DNA from: Zonotrichia leucophrys gambelii
Taxonomy: Eukaryota > Chordata > Aves > Passeriformes > Passerellidae
Direction of reading: 5' to 3'
DNA: 64,000 nucleotides
Assembly: GCF_028769735.1 (NCBI RefSeq)
Contig: NC_088178.1
Location: forward strand, 6,080,001 to 6,144,000
Below, piece by piece: positions 11,935-23,932 of the stretch (its first letter is position 1; each line of letters begins with the position of its first letter). Both the position numbers and the translations under genes were made by a program. The notes below the pieces were generated by a model. That model saw only the letters and a program-made list of their open reading frames with translations, was not told where the DNA came from and ran no database searches.

Positions 11935-12693
11935 CCTTTCTACTCAGCAATCTGCATTCTGTGACAATAAATAAGCAAATTAATGCCATGACTAAAGTTC
12001 CTTTGCTTTAGCTTAGAGATTTCCTCCTCTAGATTTTCTTTACCTTCCTCTCTGAGCTGAAGACAACCCTTATCAGATTTATTACCATTGTCAATCAGTA
12101 GATTATGAGCATTCATCTGAGACAAGAGTTCCTCACCAAAGCAGACCGGAATTTGCATGTAAACAACCTGTCTAATTTCTCCTCGTAAGAGCCTAGCTGG
12201 AAATGCCCATTCTTTAAACTGGAGGTTTCAAAACTGAGGCCTATTTTAATCCAAAATACCAAAACTCTCCCCATTTCTCATCCTTCTCCCCACCATTAGT
12301 GCAAAATCCCAGAGCACACAATAATGCTGGCCATAGATTTTGTCTATAAAAACTGCACAGTGAGTCTTGTTCTAAACTTCCTCCAAACTTAAACTGACTT
12401 CTTAAAGATTTTAATAAAACCAGCTTAAAACACCCCAAAAACTAAACGAGGCAAACCCAAAGATCACCTATACATGACTGAAGTAACAGGGCTACTAGAA
12501 GTGCCCAAAATTGAGTAAAATCAGAATCCTCCAAGGTTGCCACCATATAGCCATTAAGTGAAAGCTGGCATTCCCAAAGATTCCATTCTGATGGTGGGAT
12601 CTCCATCACAACCACAACTCCACCCAAACACGTAGGCTACAGTTAACCACTGCTAACCTCAAAGTTAAGCATTTGTCTTCCACTGTAGGGAAC
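11935..12693 (-). mobile_element. Possible decayed ERV internal region downstream of an LTR
   Basis: On the minus strand this directly follows the LTR at 12694-13170, where leader and gag would lie in a provirus. Three broken minus-strand frames occur (12442-12627, 12241-12438, 11940-12158), separated by stops. The last encodes a charged Glu/Lys/Leu-rich stretch with coiled-coil character. No protease, reverse transcriptase or zinc-knuckle motif is visible. It could instead be unrelated unique DNA. Confidence 0.3.
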
Positions 12694-13170
12694 TGTGAGG
12701 ACATATCTTAAAAGCAGATGGTCTAGGATGAAATTGAGTCAACAAGACAACCTTGTATCTGAGGATGTTTATTGGTAATGAAAAAAACAACAAAATAAAA
12801 ACAGGATCAGGGCAGGATTGGAGGTGGGCAGGGTTGGACACAGGTGGTTCAGGCAGGGACAGACACGAGGGCGAGCAAGAGCCAGTGAGGACAGAAGTGC
12901 CAAAAGGCAGGCTGGAGCCAGGACAAAAGGGCAAACACAGGCCAGGGCCAGAAGAAGACCTCAGCAGGTCGGAGCCAAAGCAAAAACACAAGACCCAGAA
13001 GGCCCCCAGACCCAAAAAGCCCCAAAGACAAGATATTAAAAACCCCCAGAGCTTCTGGTACAGTCACTTTTATGCCCCCTGGCTCCTCCCAAAGTCCACC
13101 TGGTCCACCAGGAGACCATGGGCGCAGTCCAGCCTTCCACAGCAGTCCATTGGTGGGGATCTTCTGCATC
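12694..13170 (-). mobile_element. ERV LTR, minus orientation
   Basis: The minus strand has a GC box-like GGGAGGAGCC followed by CATAAAAG (plus-strand 13067-13074), then a long GC-rich transcribed part, then CCAATAAAC (plus-strand TTTATT at 12768-12773) and a terminal CACA at 12694. The order promoter, long R region, polyadenylation signal is that of an LTR. Open frames on both strands here (148, 116 and 106 codons) come from the GC-rich R region and are not genes. Confidence 0.6.
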
Positions 13171-13174
13171 TGAT

Positions 13175-13312
13175 TGTGATGGGTTTTTTTAAGTTTTAGC
13201 TTTTATATTTTTCAGATGCTGTGCTGCTCTAGTGTGCAGCTCTGAGCTTCATATTAGGGGATAATAAGCTCTCTGCATAGAGTAGGGAGGGAGACAAAAC
13301 AATGCTTGGCTG
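13175..13312 (+). mobile_element. ERV LTR fragment (U3 part), plus orientation
   Basis: Starts TGTGATGGG and continues AAGTTTTAGCTTTTATATTT, TTCAGATGCTGTGCTGCT, GAGCTTCATATTAGGGGATA and GAGACAAAACAATGC. The reverse complement of the same ordered blocks occupies 3613-3722, so both are one LTR family. Here only the beginning survives. Confidence 0.65.
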
Positions 13313-14586
13313 TATTGGGTCTCTTCAGGCACAGGAGAAGGCAGGAATGTCTGGGATTCAACATGGCTTTCAAAATCATTCCCTTTTTTAATTAAAAAGG
13401 GCTCTTCTGAAAGGAAAGAGTTTCATTAAAAAGAGAAACAAAACAACTCTCTAATCCTTTTGCTTCAATTCTACCTAACAATTTATTTCCAACACTTATT
13501 TCACCATGAACTTTCTGTTTGGAATGACTTAGCTGTTAGGAACAGGTAAAACTCCATGTCCCTCTTTTCATATAAATACTCACCCAAAGTGCAGGTAACA
13601 TGGAAATAACTTTCTTAATAATTGCCATAACAATTTCTTCCTCCCCAAATAATTCATTATTGAAAGACCTTCCCTACCTTGTGTTACAACAGAGCAGGGC
13701 TTTGTTTCCTCTTGGAAATCACTGATTTGGTTAAGACTTTTAATTTTAAAACCTGCTAAATTGTGATAACAATTAGGTTGACTTCCTTCCCTCTGCAAGT
13801 GCTATACAAAGCCCCATCAATCAAGGTGTATCTAATTATGAAACTAAGTTAGGAGGTGTTTGAACAAGATGGCTCAGGCTCTCAAGGGACCTGAGAATTG
13901 AATTGGTACTCGAGACATATCAAATTAGTTAATGATTTGGGGACCTTTATTCTGCAAGAGCATGGAAATTAAAAAAGAATAATGAAATTCATTAGAGCTT
14001 GGGAACATGCAGAAAGGAGGACATTTGGGCCTCGCTGCATGGGAAGTTTATCTTGGTAGAATAAAGACAAGTGGTGGTGAGGGGAGCACTCCTGGTTTCA
14101 CAATTCACCTTACAGGTGACCGCAGCACTGCTCATCTCATTAATTATAAAACACAACTCAGCCCTGGACTATGTCAAGCACTCACAAACAGCCATGGCTT
14201 GGAGCTGGGGGGGCTTCCCCCCCTTTTTTGAGGAGGAATAAATGCAAATCCAGGCAAATTTGCCTTTGGAAGCAGGTAGAGCCTGTCAGGTACATGAGTA
14301 GTGCTGGTGCTGCCCTGACAGAGCTGCAGGACACCACGCCTGAGGAGAAGCTGATTTCAGCCAGATGGTTCCAAGCAGTGTCTGAGCTAATCTGGCATTC
14401 CTCACTGCTGTACTGAGATTCTGGTTTATAAATCCAGCTCACCCTGTGTGTTCATTTTCTGCACAGCCCCTTCAAAACCAACACACAGACAGCAGAGACA
14501 TTCCTGGCATTAAGGAGCAAAGAGCTGGATCACAACACCTTTGAGCAAGGGTGGAAACCTTCAGATTTATATTCAGATTTAAGTCT
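13313..14586. other. Unique sequence with a small hairpin
   Basis: An 8-bp perfect inverted repeat (CCCTTTTT...AAAAAGGG) sits at 13381-13401. The rest is unique with no gene recognised. The region 13580-13798 is open on the minus strand and precedes a GTGAGT-like donor at 13570, but no convincing acceptor was found. Confidence 0.5.
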
Positions 14587-14830
14587 GAGTGGTTTGGGTG
14601 GGAAGGGACATTAAATCCCGTCCAGAGCCACCCCTACCATGGCAGGGACACCTTCCACTAGCCCAGGTTGCTCCAAGCCCCATCCAGCCTGGCCTTGGAC
14701 ACTGCCAGGGATCCAGGGGCACCCTATGCCAGGGCCTTCCCACCCTCACAGGAAACAGTTCCTTCCCAATAGCCCATCCAGCTCTGCCCTCCTTCAGCTT
14801 AAAGCCATTCCCCCTTGTCCTGTCACTCTT
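14587..14830 (-). repeat. CR1 3' end, minus orientation
   Basis: GTGGTTTGGGTGGGAAGGGA, CCATGGCAGGGACACCTTCC, CAGCCTGGCCTTGGACACTG, CAGTTCCTTCCCAATAGCCC and TTAAAGCCATTCCCCCTTGT appear in order. About 245 bases of the 3' region are kept. Confidence 0.9.
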
Positions 14831-15322
14831 CTGCTATTTTGAAATTGTAGTATCATAAAAACAAATTTAGAAAGAAGAATGTCCTACTGCCTATGTTTGT
14901 TGGTTTGTGTTTTTTCTTTTTTTGTTTTAAGTAGAAAATACAACAAATAAAGTTTAGTCAGAGCTCAGAAGTTGCTTTTAGATGAGGAAAAAGCAAGAAG
15001 GTAAAAAATTTCCTTGTACAGTCCTACCTGCTGTAATGGAGCAGCGCAATAACACTGTTGGTATCAGCTGATAGAGTTCCTCTGAGTAAAGTAGAACAAT
15101 TCCAAACTACAGGAATTCTAGAACTTGGTCTTTTTAAAGGCCTGTTGTGAGTAAGTATTTTGAGCTTAAAATTGTGCTTTTACTTGTTTTACTTCAGCAG
15201 AATCCTGAAATGTTGAAAAAAGTCCCCATTTCAGAGACAGATTCCTCCAGCCTTGGGAACCAAAATCAGATTTCAAACAGTAACAACCACATTTCTCTTT
15301 CTCAGGTCCTTCAGAAGAGTTT
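14831..15322. other. Unique sequence, no feature seen
   Basis: AT-rich. The small frame at 15147-15374 (plus) runs into an AAT microsatellite that encodes its Asn run and has no other support. Confidence 0.5.
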
Positions 15323-15348
15323 TAATAATAATAATAATAATAATAATA
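15323..15348 (+). repeat. (TAA)n microsatellite
   Basis: About eight to nine uninterrupted TAA units. A second trinucleotide run of the same class is at 18348-18370. Confidence 0.95.
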
Positions 15349-16333
15349 TCAAAAATGACATATTTACAATCTAGTGAGCTAAAGCTGAAGGGTCAGAAGG
15401 GTTTTCAGGAGATCTCTGGGTTAACCCTGAAAAGCCCAGGCAGAATTGAATGAGATGGTATAACACAAATTTCACTTTTGGGGATCCTTTACTTCAGTCA
15501 GACATTTGCAATACACATTTGCCTAGAATTACCAAAAAAAATCACAAGATTTATTTTCCAATATTTTTTTGGCAAATTAAAGGCAATTATTTAAGTGCCT
15601 TTTAGGAAGACATTAAACCCAGATATTTCATAAACAGGACTTTAGAGCATGGGCAAGGAGCTGCTCACACAATTAAACAGTCACTGCTTGAAAAATAAGG
15701 ATTAGGGAACCAGAAAAAAATAACCAGGCTAATTAAATCTGCTAAAAACCAGGAGAACACAGGAGAAAATTCATGCAGCCAGCAGAATTGACTTGCACAC
15801 AGAGTTTTTAAGATTGATGAGGTATTTGTTGAGAGTGGCTTGAATGGTTTTAGCCAAAGCAAGGAGTTTGGGGATTGTGGCAGCTTCAGTTTTAAATATC
15901 TGCTATTTCCTTAATTAAATAGGTTTAAGAAAATTATTGCAAAAGTCCATTTCTGGTAGCTTTGGCACTCATCCAGAAAGAGCCTGCTGAGTAAACATGC
16001 TGTTAATCTATAATAGCTGAAAAGTACTTTTCGGTCCCCAAGCATGCTGTCATCCACCACCTTGCCTTACTGAGGAAAACTAACTTAGGTGCCTTGAAAA
16101 TCCCCTTTCAACCTCAAACCTGCTGCAAGGGTGGCAAAGATGAAACTAACACCATCGAGGGATCAAAATTAACAAAAAGTAACAAAATTAATTGAGATCA
16201 TTCCCCTAGGAGTTTGGGTCAGATTTCACTGTTACTCGCTCTTAATTCACCCAAATGCTTTAACTCCCTGCATGCACAATGATGGCTTGACCTGCTGTGT
16301 CCCCTCACACTGAGCTTTCCTGTGCTTTCCTTA
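15349..16333. other. Unique AT-rich sequence
   Basis: No repeat or gene recognised. Confidence 0.5.
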
Positions 16334-16715
16334 CAGAATCATTGAGGTTGGAGACACTTCCAAGGTCATCAAATCCAGCCTTAACTGAATATTTAATTGT
16401 TCAAACTGAAGTTTTAGCACTCTCATGGATGGTGACTCCACCACCCAATGCCCGACAGCCTTTCCATGAAGTTTTTTTCCAATATTCAACCTGAACTTCC
16501 TTTGATGCAACTTGTGGTCATATCACCTTATCCTGTCCCTGTTTCCTGGGAGCAGAGCCCGATCCCCACCTGGCTGCCCCCTCTGTTATGGAGTTGTGGA
16601 GAGGGGTCCACGACTCCCCTGAGCCTCCTTTCTCCAGGCTGAGCTCCCTGAGTACCCCCACACACTACTCAGAGGATTTAAGTTCCAGCCCTTTTCCAGC
16701 TTTGTTGCCCTGCTT
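16334..16715 (-). repeat. CR1 3' region, minus orientation, diverged
   Basis: CAGAATCATTGAGGTTGGAG, GGTGACTCCACCACCC, TTTTTTCCAATATTCAACCT, CTGGGAGCAGAGCCCGATCC, CTGAGCCTCCTTTCTCCAGG and GAGCTCCCTGAG match the older CR1 3' region over about 380 bases. Confidence 0.85.
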
Positions 16716-17549
16716 AATTTTCTAATTTCTAATTACCATTTTCTAATTTCATGGATTCTTTTTTTCAGCATGACCTCATTAGAAGCATCCTGGTTAGGAA
16801 GGATGTTGGTATTCCTAAGCTACATTAAGATGATAAATTGTAAAAATTCTGCCAACTTCCCTTCTCTAGATTCTATTTTTGCTCAGTACTTGAAAGAGGT
16901 GGGGTTTTTTTCTCCAAAAGAACCCAAACCCCAGCATTGTGTTCAAAAATCCTGGAAGGAAAAGAGGCTTGGGAAAGCACAGAATTCTGGAACAGAACCA
17001 CCACAGCCACTGGGAGTTACTCCTTTATCTTTGAGTAAAGAGCTTGAGGACAGAAACTTTTTTTCCCTGGCATTAATCAGACCCCCTCAAACAAAAACTT
17101 CAGTAAGAAGAAACTGTCTTTTTCTCACTTTTCGATATTTTGTTATTTCTTTCTGTGGAGACAAATCATGCACAAGAAAAAAGTTGAATTCCATTACAGT
17201 AACAGACTAAGGGGATAAAGATACCTCACATTTGTTTTTATCTTTAATGTTCTCTTTAGCCTAAAGGGATATAATATTTGTATAATATTTGTAGTTTGGA
17301 GATAGCTCATTCTGGGGCTTAGAGGAATTTTGAAGAGAATCTTAGTGTACATGAGTAGAAACTAACATTGTGCAGCTTTATTAAAAATCCTCTCATTTCA
17401 TGGTTTTCTAAACTTCTGCATGAAAAGCATTTCTGATAAAATGTTCTAATAATGCTGCACTGAATATCTTTCTTTGTCCCAATTTATTAATATTTATTTG
17501 GGAGTCAAAAAATCATTGAGCTTGCTGTACCTGTGGGGATTTAATAAAT
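16716..17549. other. Unique sequence
   Basis: Includes a 146-codon open frame at 16770-17210 (plus), one of the longer frames outside repeats. Its translation shows no recognised domain and the composition (Ser, Lys, Phe rich) is that of AT-rich non-coding DNA. Treated as non-coding. Confidence 0.45.
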
Positions 17550-17675
17550 ATTCAAGGCCAGGCTGGATGGGGCTTGGACCACCCTGGGATAGTGGAAGGT
17601 GTCCCTGCCATGGTAGGGGTGGCTCTGGATGGGCTTTAATGTCCCTTCCCACCCAAACCACTCTGGGATTCTGTA
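17550..17675 (+). repeat. CR1 3' end, plus orientation
   Basis: TTCAAGGCCAGGCTGGATGG, GTGGAAGGTGTCCCTGCCAT, CTGGATGGGCTTTAATGTCC and CCACTCTGGGATTCTGTA: the forward CR1 3' end with its terminal tail word. Confidence 0.9.
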
Positions 17676-18347
17676 ACTCACTGATATTTAAAATAGTTTC
17701 AACAAAGTTATCTTTTCTATAAGCATAATTCCCTCTCATTCACTCACTGACAGCCATCAAGACCTGAAGTGAATTTGTATGGTGAAAGCCTTATTCGCTG
17801 AATATCTACAAAATCACAGAAATTAAAATATGTATAATAGGTAAAAGCACATAAATTAAAACAAATTGCATAAAATACTGCATGTCATAAAATAAATACA
17901 TGTTTTCACCATGCCCTGGTGCTGAGAATCAGCACTGTGAGTCAGGAAGGGAGTGCTGCCAAGGGATGGCCCTGCTGTGGAATTCAGGAGTGCAGCTTGT
18001 CCTGGGGTGCAGCTCCTGGCAAAGCCTGGAAACCCCCTTCTAGCCAGTATTTCACACTGACAAACAGAAAAACAAATAATGGATTTTTAACCACTATTGC
18101 CAAGGCTGGAAACAAAGTTGAGTGACAGAAAGGCTTAATTTTGTTAATTAATTTAATTTTACACTACTGTGCTAGGCACTGTTTTGTAGGGTAAAGGCTT
18201 CCCTAAATTTCATGAGTACTGGAAATGGATCGTATTCTAATGGTGTTTGTCTAGAAGAAAAATATAGGAACATAATATAGTCCTCTTTTATTATTATAAA
18301 ATAAAGATAGAATTCAGCATCATTATTATTAGTCGCAATAATACCGT
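17676..18347. other. Unique sequence
   Basis: AT-rich, several ATAAAATA words at 17820-17900. No feature recognised. Confidence 0.5.
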
Positions 18348-18370
18348 TATTATTATTATTATTAATATTA
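18348..18370 (+). repeat. (TTA)n microsatellite
   Basis: About six TTA units followed by imperfect ATTAATATTA. On the minus strand it gives an Asn run in a spurious frame (18172-18633). Confidence 0.9.
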
Positions 18371-19221
18371 TCTGGGCATGTTGCTGTTTGGAATTTGGAA
18401 CTGAAAAGAACACAGACATTGTTTCTCCATGAAAACACTTCCATGAAGATAAAAGAGGTGAAAAAGAATCTGATTTTTGAGCTAAATAAAAAGACAGGTT
18501 GATGAGTGGACCTAAAATTGGCAGAACCTTTGAAAAGTGTCTGAAGAGGAAAACCCTTCTTCACTTTGTTCTGAAAAGCACATTTTGTTTCATGGCCAAT
18601 CTGCAAGGGGCAGAATGAGATGGGAAACTGCAATTCCAGAAAAAGAAATCAATTTTCATATGCAAATATAAACAATAAAAGATCCCATTTTGCTTCATTT
18701 CCCTGGATCCTCATCACTCAGAGGTTTTTCCTTCATTTCTCTCTGTGCACACTCTAAAAGCAAGAAGTTTTGTACTGGGACATCTGACAGATGTGAAGGA
18801 TTTTGGGTGCCCTGTGCTGTTTATAAACATTATTGTATCAAAATTCATTTTGCCAAGGGCAAACATTACCTCTGGAAAGAATTCAGCCTTCATGAAGAGG
18901 AAAGCAGTATTTCAGGTACTATCTGCAGAATTTCCATTATCCAGGGGCACATCCCATGGATCTCCAAGGTTACCTGCTCTCCAAGGCACATTGCTGAATA
19001 TGTGCAAGGTTTCCATTTTCCTGACAGGAACAATTACAAATGCCATGCAAGAATAATTCCATACAAAGAAATGAAACAGGCACCAGGAACTCTCTGAGGT
19101 GGCACTTACAAATGCTAATGCTGCAAAACCAAAAGAGTGACTGGGAAAAAACAGGTATTTATGGCTATCTTAAAAAAATTGAGGATTTTATAACAGTGCA
19201 TGAAATAGGTGCTATTTGACA
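18371..19221. other. Unique sequence
   Basis: Two overlapping plus-strand frames at 18690-19097 and 18745-19056 have no recognised domains. No repeat seen. Confidence 0.45.
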
Positions 19222-19768
19222 CAGAAACATGGAATTGTTAAGATTGGAAAAGTCCTGCAGGATTATGGAGTTCCACATTAACCCAGCACTGCCAAGCCCA
19301 CCACTGAGCTGCATGGCTTAGCACCAGAGCCACTGGTGCTAATGTTTTTTGAACCACTGGTGCACAGGTTTCTGAATCACTGGGAATGGTGACTGTTCCC
19401 TTGGGCAGCCCATTCCAATGCCTGACAGTCCTTTCTGTGAAGAAATATTTCCAATAACCAACCTTAGCCTGCCCTGGCCCAGCCTGAGGCCGTTCCCTCT
19501 CCTCCTGTCCCTGTCCCTGGGAGCAGAGCCGACCCCCCAGCTGTCCCCTCCTGTCAGGAGCTGTGCAGAGCCACAAGGGCCCCCCTGAGCCTCCTTTGCT
19601 CCAGGCTGAGCCCCTTCCCAGCCCCCTCAGCCCCTCCTGGAGCTCCAGCCCCTCCCCCAGCTCTGTTCCCTTCCCTGGACTCTCTCCATATCTTCTTGTC
19701 GTCAGGGATCCAGAGCTGCCCCCAGGATTCCAAGAGTGGCCTCAGCAGTGCCCAGCACAGGAGGAAAT
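19222..19768 (-). repeat. CR1 3' region, minus orientation, long copy
   Basis: About 545 bases. From the 3' tail: GGAATTGTTAAGATTGGAAA, CCCTTGGGCAGCCCATTCCA, GTGAAGAAATATTTCCAATA, CCTGAGGCCGTTCCCTCTCC, CCACAAGGGCCCCCCTGAGC, CTGGACTCTCTCCATATC and finally CCTCAGCAGTGCCCAGCACA. One of the longer CR1 copies here and the same subfamily as 41428-41796. Confidence 0.9.
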
Positions 19769-20518
19769 GAATAATTTTAGTAGCAATATTCACCTTTGGA
19801 TACAAACTCTCCATCCTGTGTCTCTTCCAGCAGTACCAGCAAGAGCTGCCCAGAGTCCCCTCCAGACTGGCACAGGTCACAGCCGCAATTTGTGCTGGAA
19901 AGGAAAAGCACATGGACAGGAGCAGCTCCCCTCCATCCCCTGGGATGTGCCTTCCATCCCCTGGGATGTTCAAGCTGAGCACTCAGTGCTCCTTCACTCA
20001 ATGGGACTGGATTCCTGCTGCTGCTGCTGAGTCAGTGTGTGCTCTGTAATTCCTAACAGAGCCATGGGATATGCAGAACACTCAATTGCTGTGTTAGGCT
20101 TCTGGAGGAATATTAAGAAGATATTTTAAAATATACTTTGAAATACAGCACTATGAATAAAACATGCTGTTTTTCACCAAGCATTTTGTTTCAGCTAGAG
20201 GATATCCTCAGCACCATAGATTCATTTTGTAATTTTGCGCTGCACTGCTCCAGGATATTTTGGCATTTTTTCCCCCCTCAGCCTGTGTGTGTCTGTGGAG
20301 TGAGGGATGGCCAAGCAGAGCTCTCCTTTAATAAAGGACATAACTGGAGCATGGAAGATGGATAGGTCAGTGCTGGCATAGCTTACCTGAGCCAGCCTGG
20401 GCATGCTCTGGAGGTCACCAGCATTCCAGGATGGGGTGGGAAAAGGGCCCTGGGGGCTGGTGAAGGTGTTCCAGCACATGGCCTGAGGACAAGGTTAATG
20501 GAACAGCCTCTCCCAGCA
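19769..20518. other. Unique sequence with a 20-bp duplication
   Basis: A 20-base unit (CTCCATCCCCTGGGATGTGC) is tandemly doubled at 19931-19970 with two differences. A CTTACCTG splice-donor-like word on the minus strand at 20384-20391 has no supported exon. Nothing else recognised. Confidence 0.5.
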
Positions 20519-20784
20519 CACAGGACAAGGGGGAATGGCCTTAAGCTGAAGGAGGGAACATTTAGGTGGGATATTGGTGAGTAATTGTTCCCTGTGAGGG
20601 TGGGCAGACCCTGGCACAGGGTGCCCAGAGAAGCTGTGGCTGCCCCTGGATCCCTGGAATGTCCAAGGCCAGGCTGAACATAGCTTGGACAAGCTGGGCT
20701 AGTGGGAGGTGTCCCTGTCCATGGCAGGGGTGGCACTGGATGGGCTTTGGGGTCCCTCCCCAGTCCATTCCATGGATCCATGAA
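20519..20784 (+). repeat. CR1 3' end, plus orientation
   Basis: CACAGGACAAGGGGGAATGG, TTAAGCTGAAGGAGGGAACA, TGGCACAGGGTGCCCAGAGA, CCCCTGGATCCCTGGAATGT and GTCCCTGTCCATGGCAGGGG lead to the tail at ATTCCATGGATCCATGAA. Confidence 0.9.
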
Positions 20785-21848
20785 TTTTTCTTGTTTTACT
20801 TTAAGGTTTACCTATCTATATTGCCCCCCACAAAGTACTTAGTGCAAAAGAATTTTCCCAGGGACAATGCAATCTCAACAAGAAAGTGATGGCTTTTAAA
20901 GATGTACAAGTCCATGGGAAGGCTCTGTGGGATCAAGGTGGTCTGGAATCCATAAGGAAAAGAGAAACTTAACTGCACTGTAACTGGAAAATGAGGACTC
21001 CCATTCCAAGTCTATCTTAATCCTCTCACTCTGGAGAGGCTCCCTATGAAGCTGCACATAGGGATGATTGCTGATCTCCTGTCAGAGGTGGAAGTAAACC
21101 CTTCTGTATTTAGGCTTTTTTCCTTTTTTTAAATTTTTTGTGCCACAATCTCTTCTTTAGCAGCGCTCCTCCCTCATTCACTGCAAGCAAGTGGATAGGA
21201 CATTCACATTTTTAGTGCTCCTCAATTTTGTGTTGGGTTTTTTTTTTTTGTTTTTTTTTTGTTTTTTTTTTAGTTTTTTTGGGAAGGAGCTTATGCATGA
21301 AGCCTCCCACACATCAGCTACACAAGCTCCCTGAGCACAAAGCAGCATTTCTCAAACACTGTATTAAAATCCCAGCCCTATTCAAAAGGACATAATAGTA
21401 ACCCTGCCATCTCAGCATAACAAACCAATGCCAGTTTTATTTTGTTAAGAAATCTACATTCTGCAAGGAATGTAGATTTGATGGAAGGAGGAAGCTCTGA
21501 GTCAGCCATTGGGAACTCAAAGTCAATTTTGAGCTGCAGCATTTTTTAACAACTTGAAGCCTCTCCTGGAGCTTTCAAATTTTTTAACCTGAATTTTTTT
21601 TCTTCTTCTACCATTTTACACACCAATATGCATTAATTTCCACATTTAAATGCAGAACCATAAACTTCATATATATTGGGAGGAAGCTCTCAGGTCAGCT
21701 GATTTTCCCATGGGAAATTCACAAACCTGGATTGTTTCTCATGAGCTTGGAAGTCCCTGAGGAAAATTCCCACAAACTGAGGTGAGCTGACTGGGCGATA
21801 TCCTGGTCTTACCCATGTCCTGAAGAAATAACAAGTGACTTAAAATTT
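20785..21848. other. Unique sequence with T-rich run and a hairpin
   Basis: Contains a T-rich low-complexity run at 21234-21280 and the perfect 12-bp hairpin at 21450-21479. Otherwise AT-rich unique sequence. Confidence 0.5.
21450..21479. repeat. Perfect 12-bp inverted repeat
   Basis: AAATCTACATTC at 21450-21461 pairs exactly with GAATGTAGATTT at 21468-21479 across a 6-base loop TGCAAG. The stem does not extend beyond 12 pairs. It is too short for a microRNA precursor on its own. Confidence 0.9.
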
Positions 21849-22046
21849 CACAGAATCATTAAAGTTGGAAAAGACCTCCAAGATTCACCAAGTCCAACCA
21901 TCAGCCCAGCACCAACACCATGTTCTCCACTAAAACTTGTCCCCAAGTGCCACATCCACATGGTTTTTGAACACTTTCAGGGATGATGATTCCACCACTT
22001 CCATGGGCATCTCATTCCAATTTTTAATAACCCATTTAGAGAGGAA
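21849..22046 (-). repeat. CR1 3' end, minus orientation, older
   Basis: CACAGAATCATTAAAGTTGG, AAAAGACCTCCAAGATTCAC, GTCCAACCATCAGCCCAGCA, AGTGCCACATCCACATGG and ATGATTCCACCACTTCCATG, typical of the older CR1 lineage. Confidence 0.9.
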
Positions 22047-23514
22047 AGTGCAGCCAGGGATAGGAGTAGAGAGTGAAACTTAAGATTCCTACATTTATTT
22101 TTCTCCTCTAATTTACCATCTAAATAAAGAGTTTTAATTCTTCTCTGTCCCTTCTCCAGCTCTCACAGGACTGCAAATACCAGATACCCTCCAGTTTCAC
22201 AGTGTGCCCCTAAAGTTCCCGTTTTCAGCAAATACAGAACTCAGGTAACAAGGACACGCAGCAACTCCTTCTCCAGCCATGTGTTTTCCACAGCCAGAGC
22301 TTCATAGCTGAGCCTTTCCAATCCTTCTGGATGCACCCCTTGGATGGGATCATTTGGGAATTGTTTCTGGCTGATAGCCCCAGTCATCCTTTAAGTTAAT
22401 CCCCATTAATCACTGCAGGGATCTCTGAAGGACAAGCCAATTGAGTTAATTCCAACATCACCTGCAAAGCTTTTTTTCCTCCACCTAGAGTGGCAAAAAA
22501 AAGGAAGGATTAAAAAAATCAATAAAAATAATAAATATGTTGTTGACCTAACCTTTGGTCCCTCTTCCCAGAGCTGCCTGTTTACCTGGGAGGGCTCAGG
22601 CTGAGCTGCTGCTAATGATGAGAGCCTGAAAGTTCACTCAAGGAGCAGGCAGCAGCTTCCTGCCAAACTCCCTCTCGTCTCAACTTTTGGAAGCTAATAG
22701 TTTAGCATCTCCCTTATTTTTCCCAGGGAGCAGCTTGGTTTGAACAAACCATTCTAACCCAGGCTGAAGAGGCACTCTCCATTTCCAGCAGCCAGACTTC
22801 TGAACCCCTTTTTTCCTCCAGGAGCATTCTCTGTGCTTCTTTCTGCACTTTCTCTGGTTTAATGCTGTTCATTCAAGCAGGATTTGAGAGGGTTTGAAAT
22901 TTAAGTACAGGAACAAATACCTCCTGCTTGTTTCACAGTTTGGTTACAGAGCTCTGACATCTACATGGAAATTTATTCCGACAACTTAATTAGTTTTGAA
23001 ATAGGTAGATTTCAGATAAAGGCAGCCCATTGTCATTATAAGTAGCCAAGAGACATTTTAGTGGCGCAGGAAAGTTTCTAAAGCCTGTCTCACTTGTTAA
23101 TTTGGGATTACTGTATAATTTTAGTGCCTAAGTACAGCAAGTAATCCACTGATTTGTCAGATACTGAGAGAGCACTGCTTTTGTACAACTCACACGACAC
23201 AAAAATCTGCTCTGTGAGCCTTCCATGAAAGGAATAAAAAAAGCCAGCAGCAAAAAATCTATTCATTAAATGCCTAGAGGTGTTCCCAAAGATGGTGTTT
23301 CAGAAAACTCTCTTGTTTCCACTGGCACCCTGAAGGATTGTTTTGATGACCCTGGCAAGGATATTAATCATTTATGGGTGATACTGAACAGAGAGAGGAA
23401 GGATTTGCTGCAGCAAATAATTCCTTTTCCTCTTCACATTTTAAGTGTTTTGTTGGGTTTTTTCAAAATGTACCACATTTTTAGTTTAATTTATTCCACA
23501 GAAAGCCTCAATGG
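22047..23514. other. Unique sequence
   Basis: No repeat or gene recognised. The stretch 23010-23160 has a mixed AT-rich composition that could be conserved non-coding DNA, but this is only an impression. Confidence 0.45.
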
Positions 23515-23932
23515 AGAGGATGTGGAGCCAGTCCAGAGGAGGGACCAGGATGGTCAGAGGGATGGAGCAGCTCTGCTGGGAGAGCTGGGATTGTTCACCT
23601 GGAGAGGAGAAGCTTTGGGTGACCTCACTGTGCCCTTCCCATGCTTGAGGGGTATCTACAGAAAACATGGAGAGAGACTCTTTACAAGGGCCTGGCAGGG
23701 GGAATGGCTTCAAACTGATGGAGGAGGTTTGGATGGGATTTTGAGGAGAAATCCTTCCCTGTGAGCGTGGGCAGGCCCTGGCACAGGATGCCCAGAGAAT
23801 CTGTGGCTGCCCCTGGATCCCTGGAAGTGCCCAAGGCCAGGCTGGATGAGGCTTGGAGTAAATCAGGATGCTGGAAGGTGTCCCTGCCCATGGCTCTGAG
23901 CTCCCTTCCAAACCAATCTGAGATGCCAGGAT
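23515..23932 (+). repeat. CR1 3' region, plus orientation
   Basis: GGATGTGGAGCCAGTCCAGA, GGAGCAGCTCTGCTGGGAGA, GGATTGTTCACCTGGAGAGG, GAGAGACTCTTTACAAGGGC, TTCCCTGTGAGCGTGGGCAG and GTGCCCAAGGCCAGGCTGGA in order. The terminal part is somewhat rearranged or diverged. About 418 bases. Frames of 153-164 codons on both strands here are CR1 shadows. Confidence 0.92.

Noticed and set aside
16770..17210. 146-codon plus-strand open frame outside repeats
   Set aside because: No domain, no splice support, and composition typical of AT-rich non-coding DNA.
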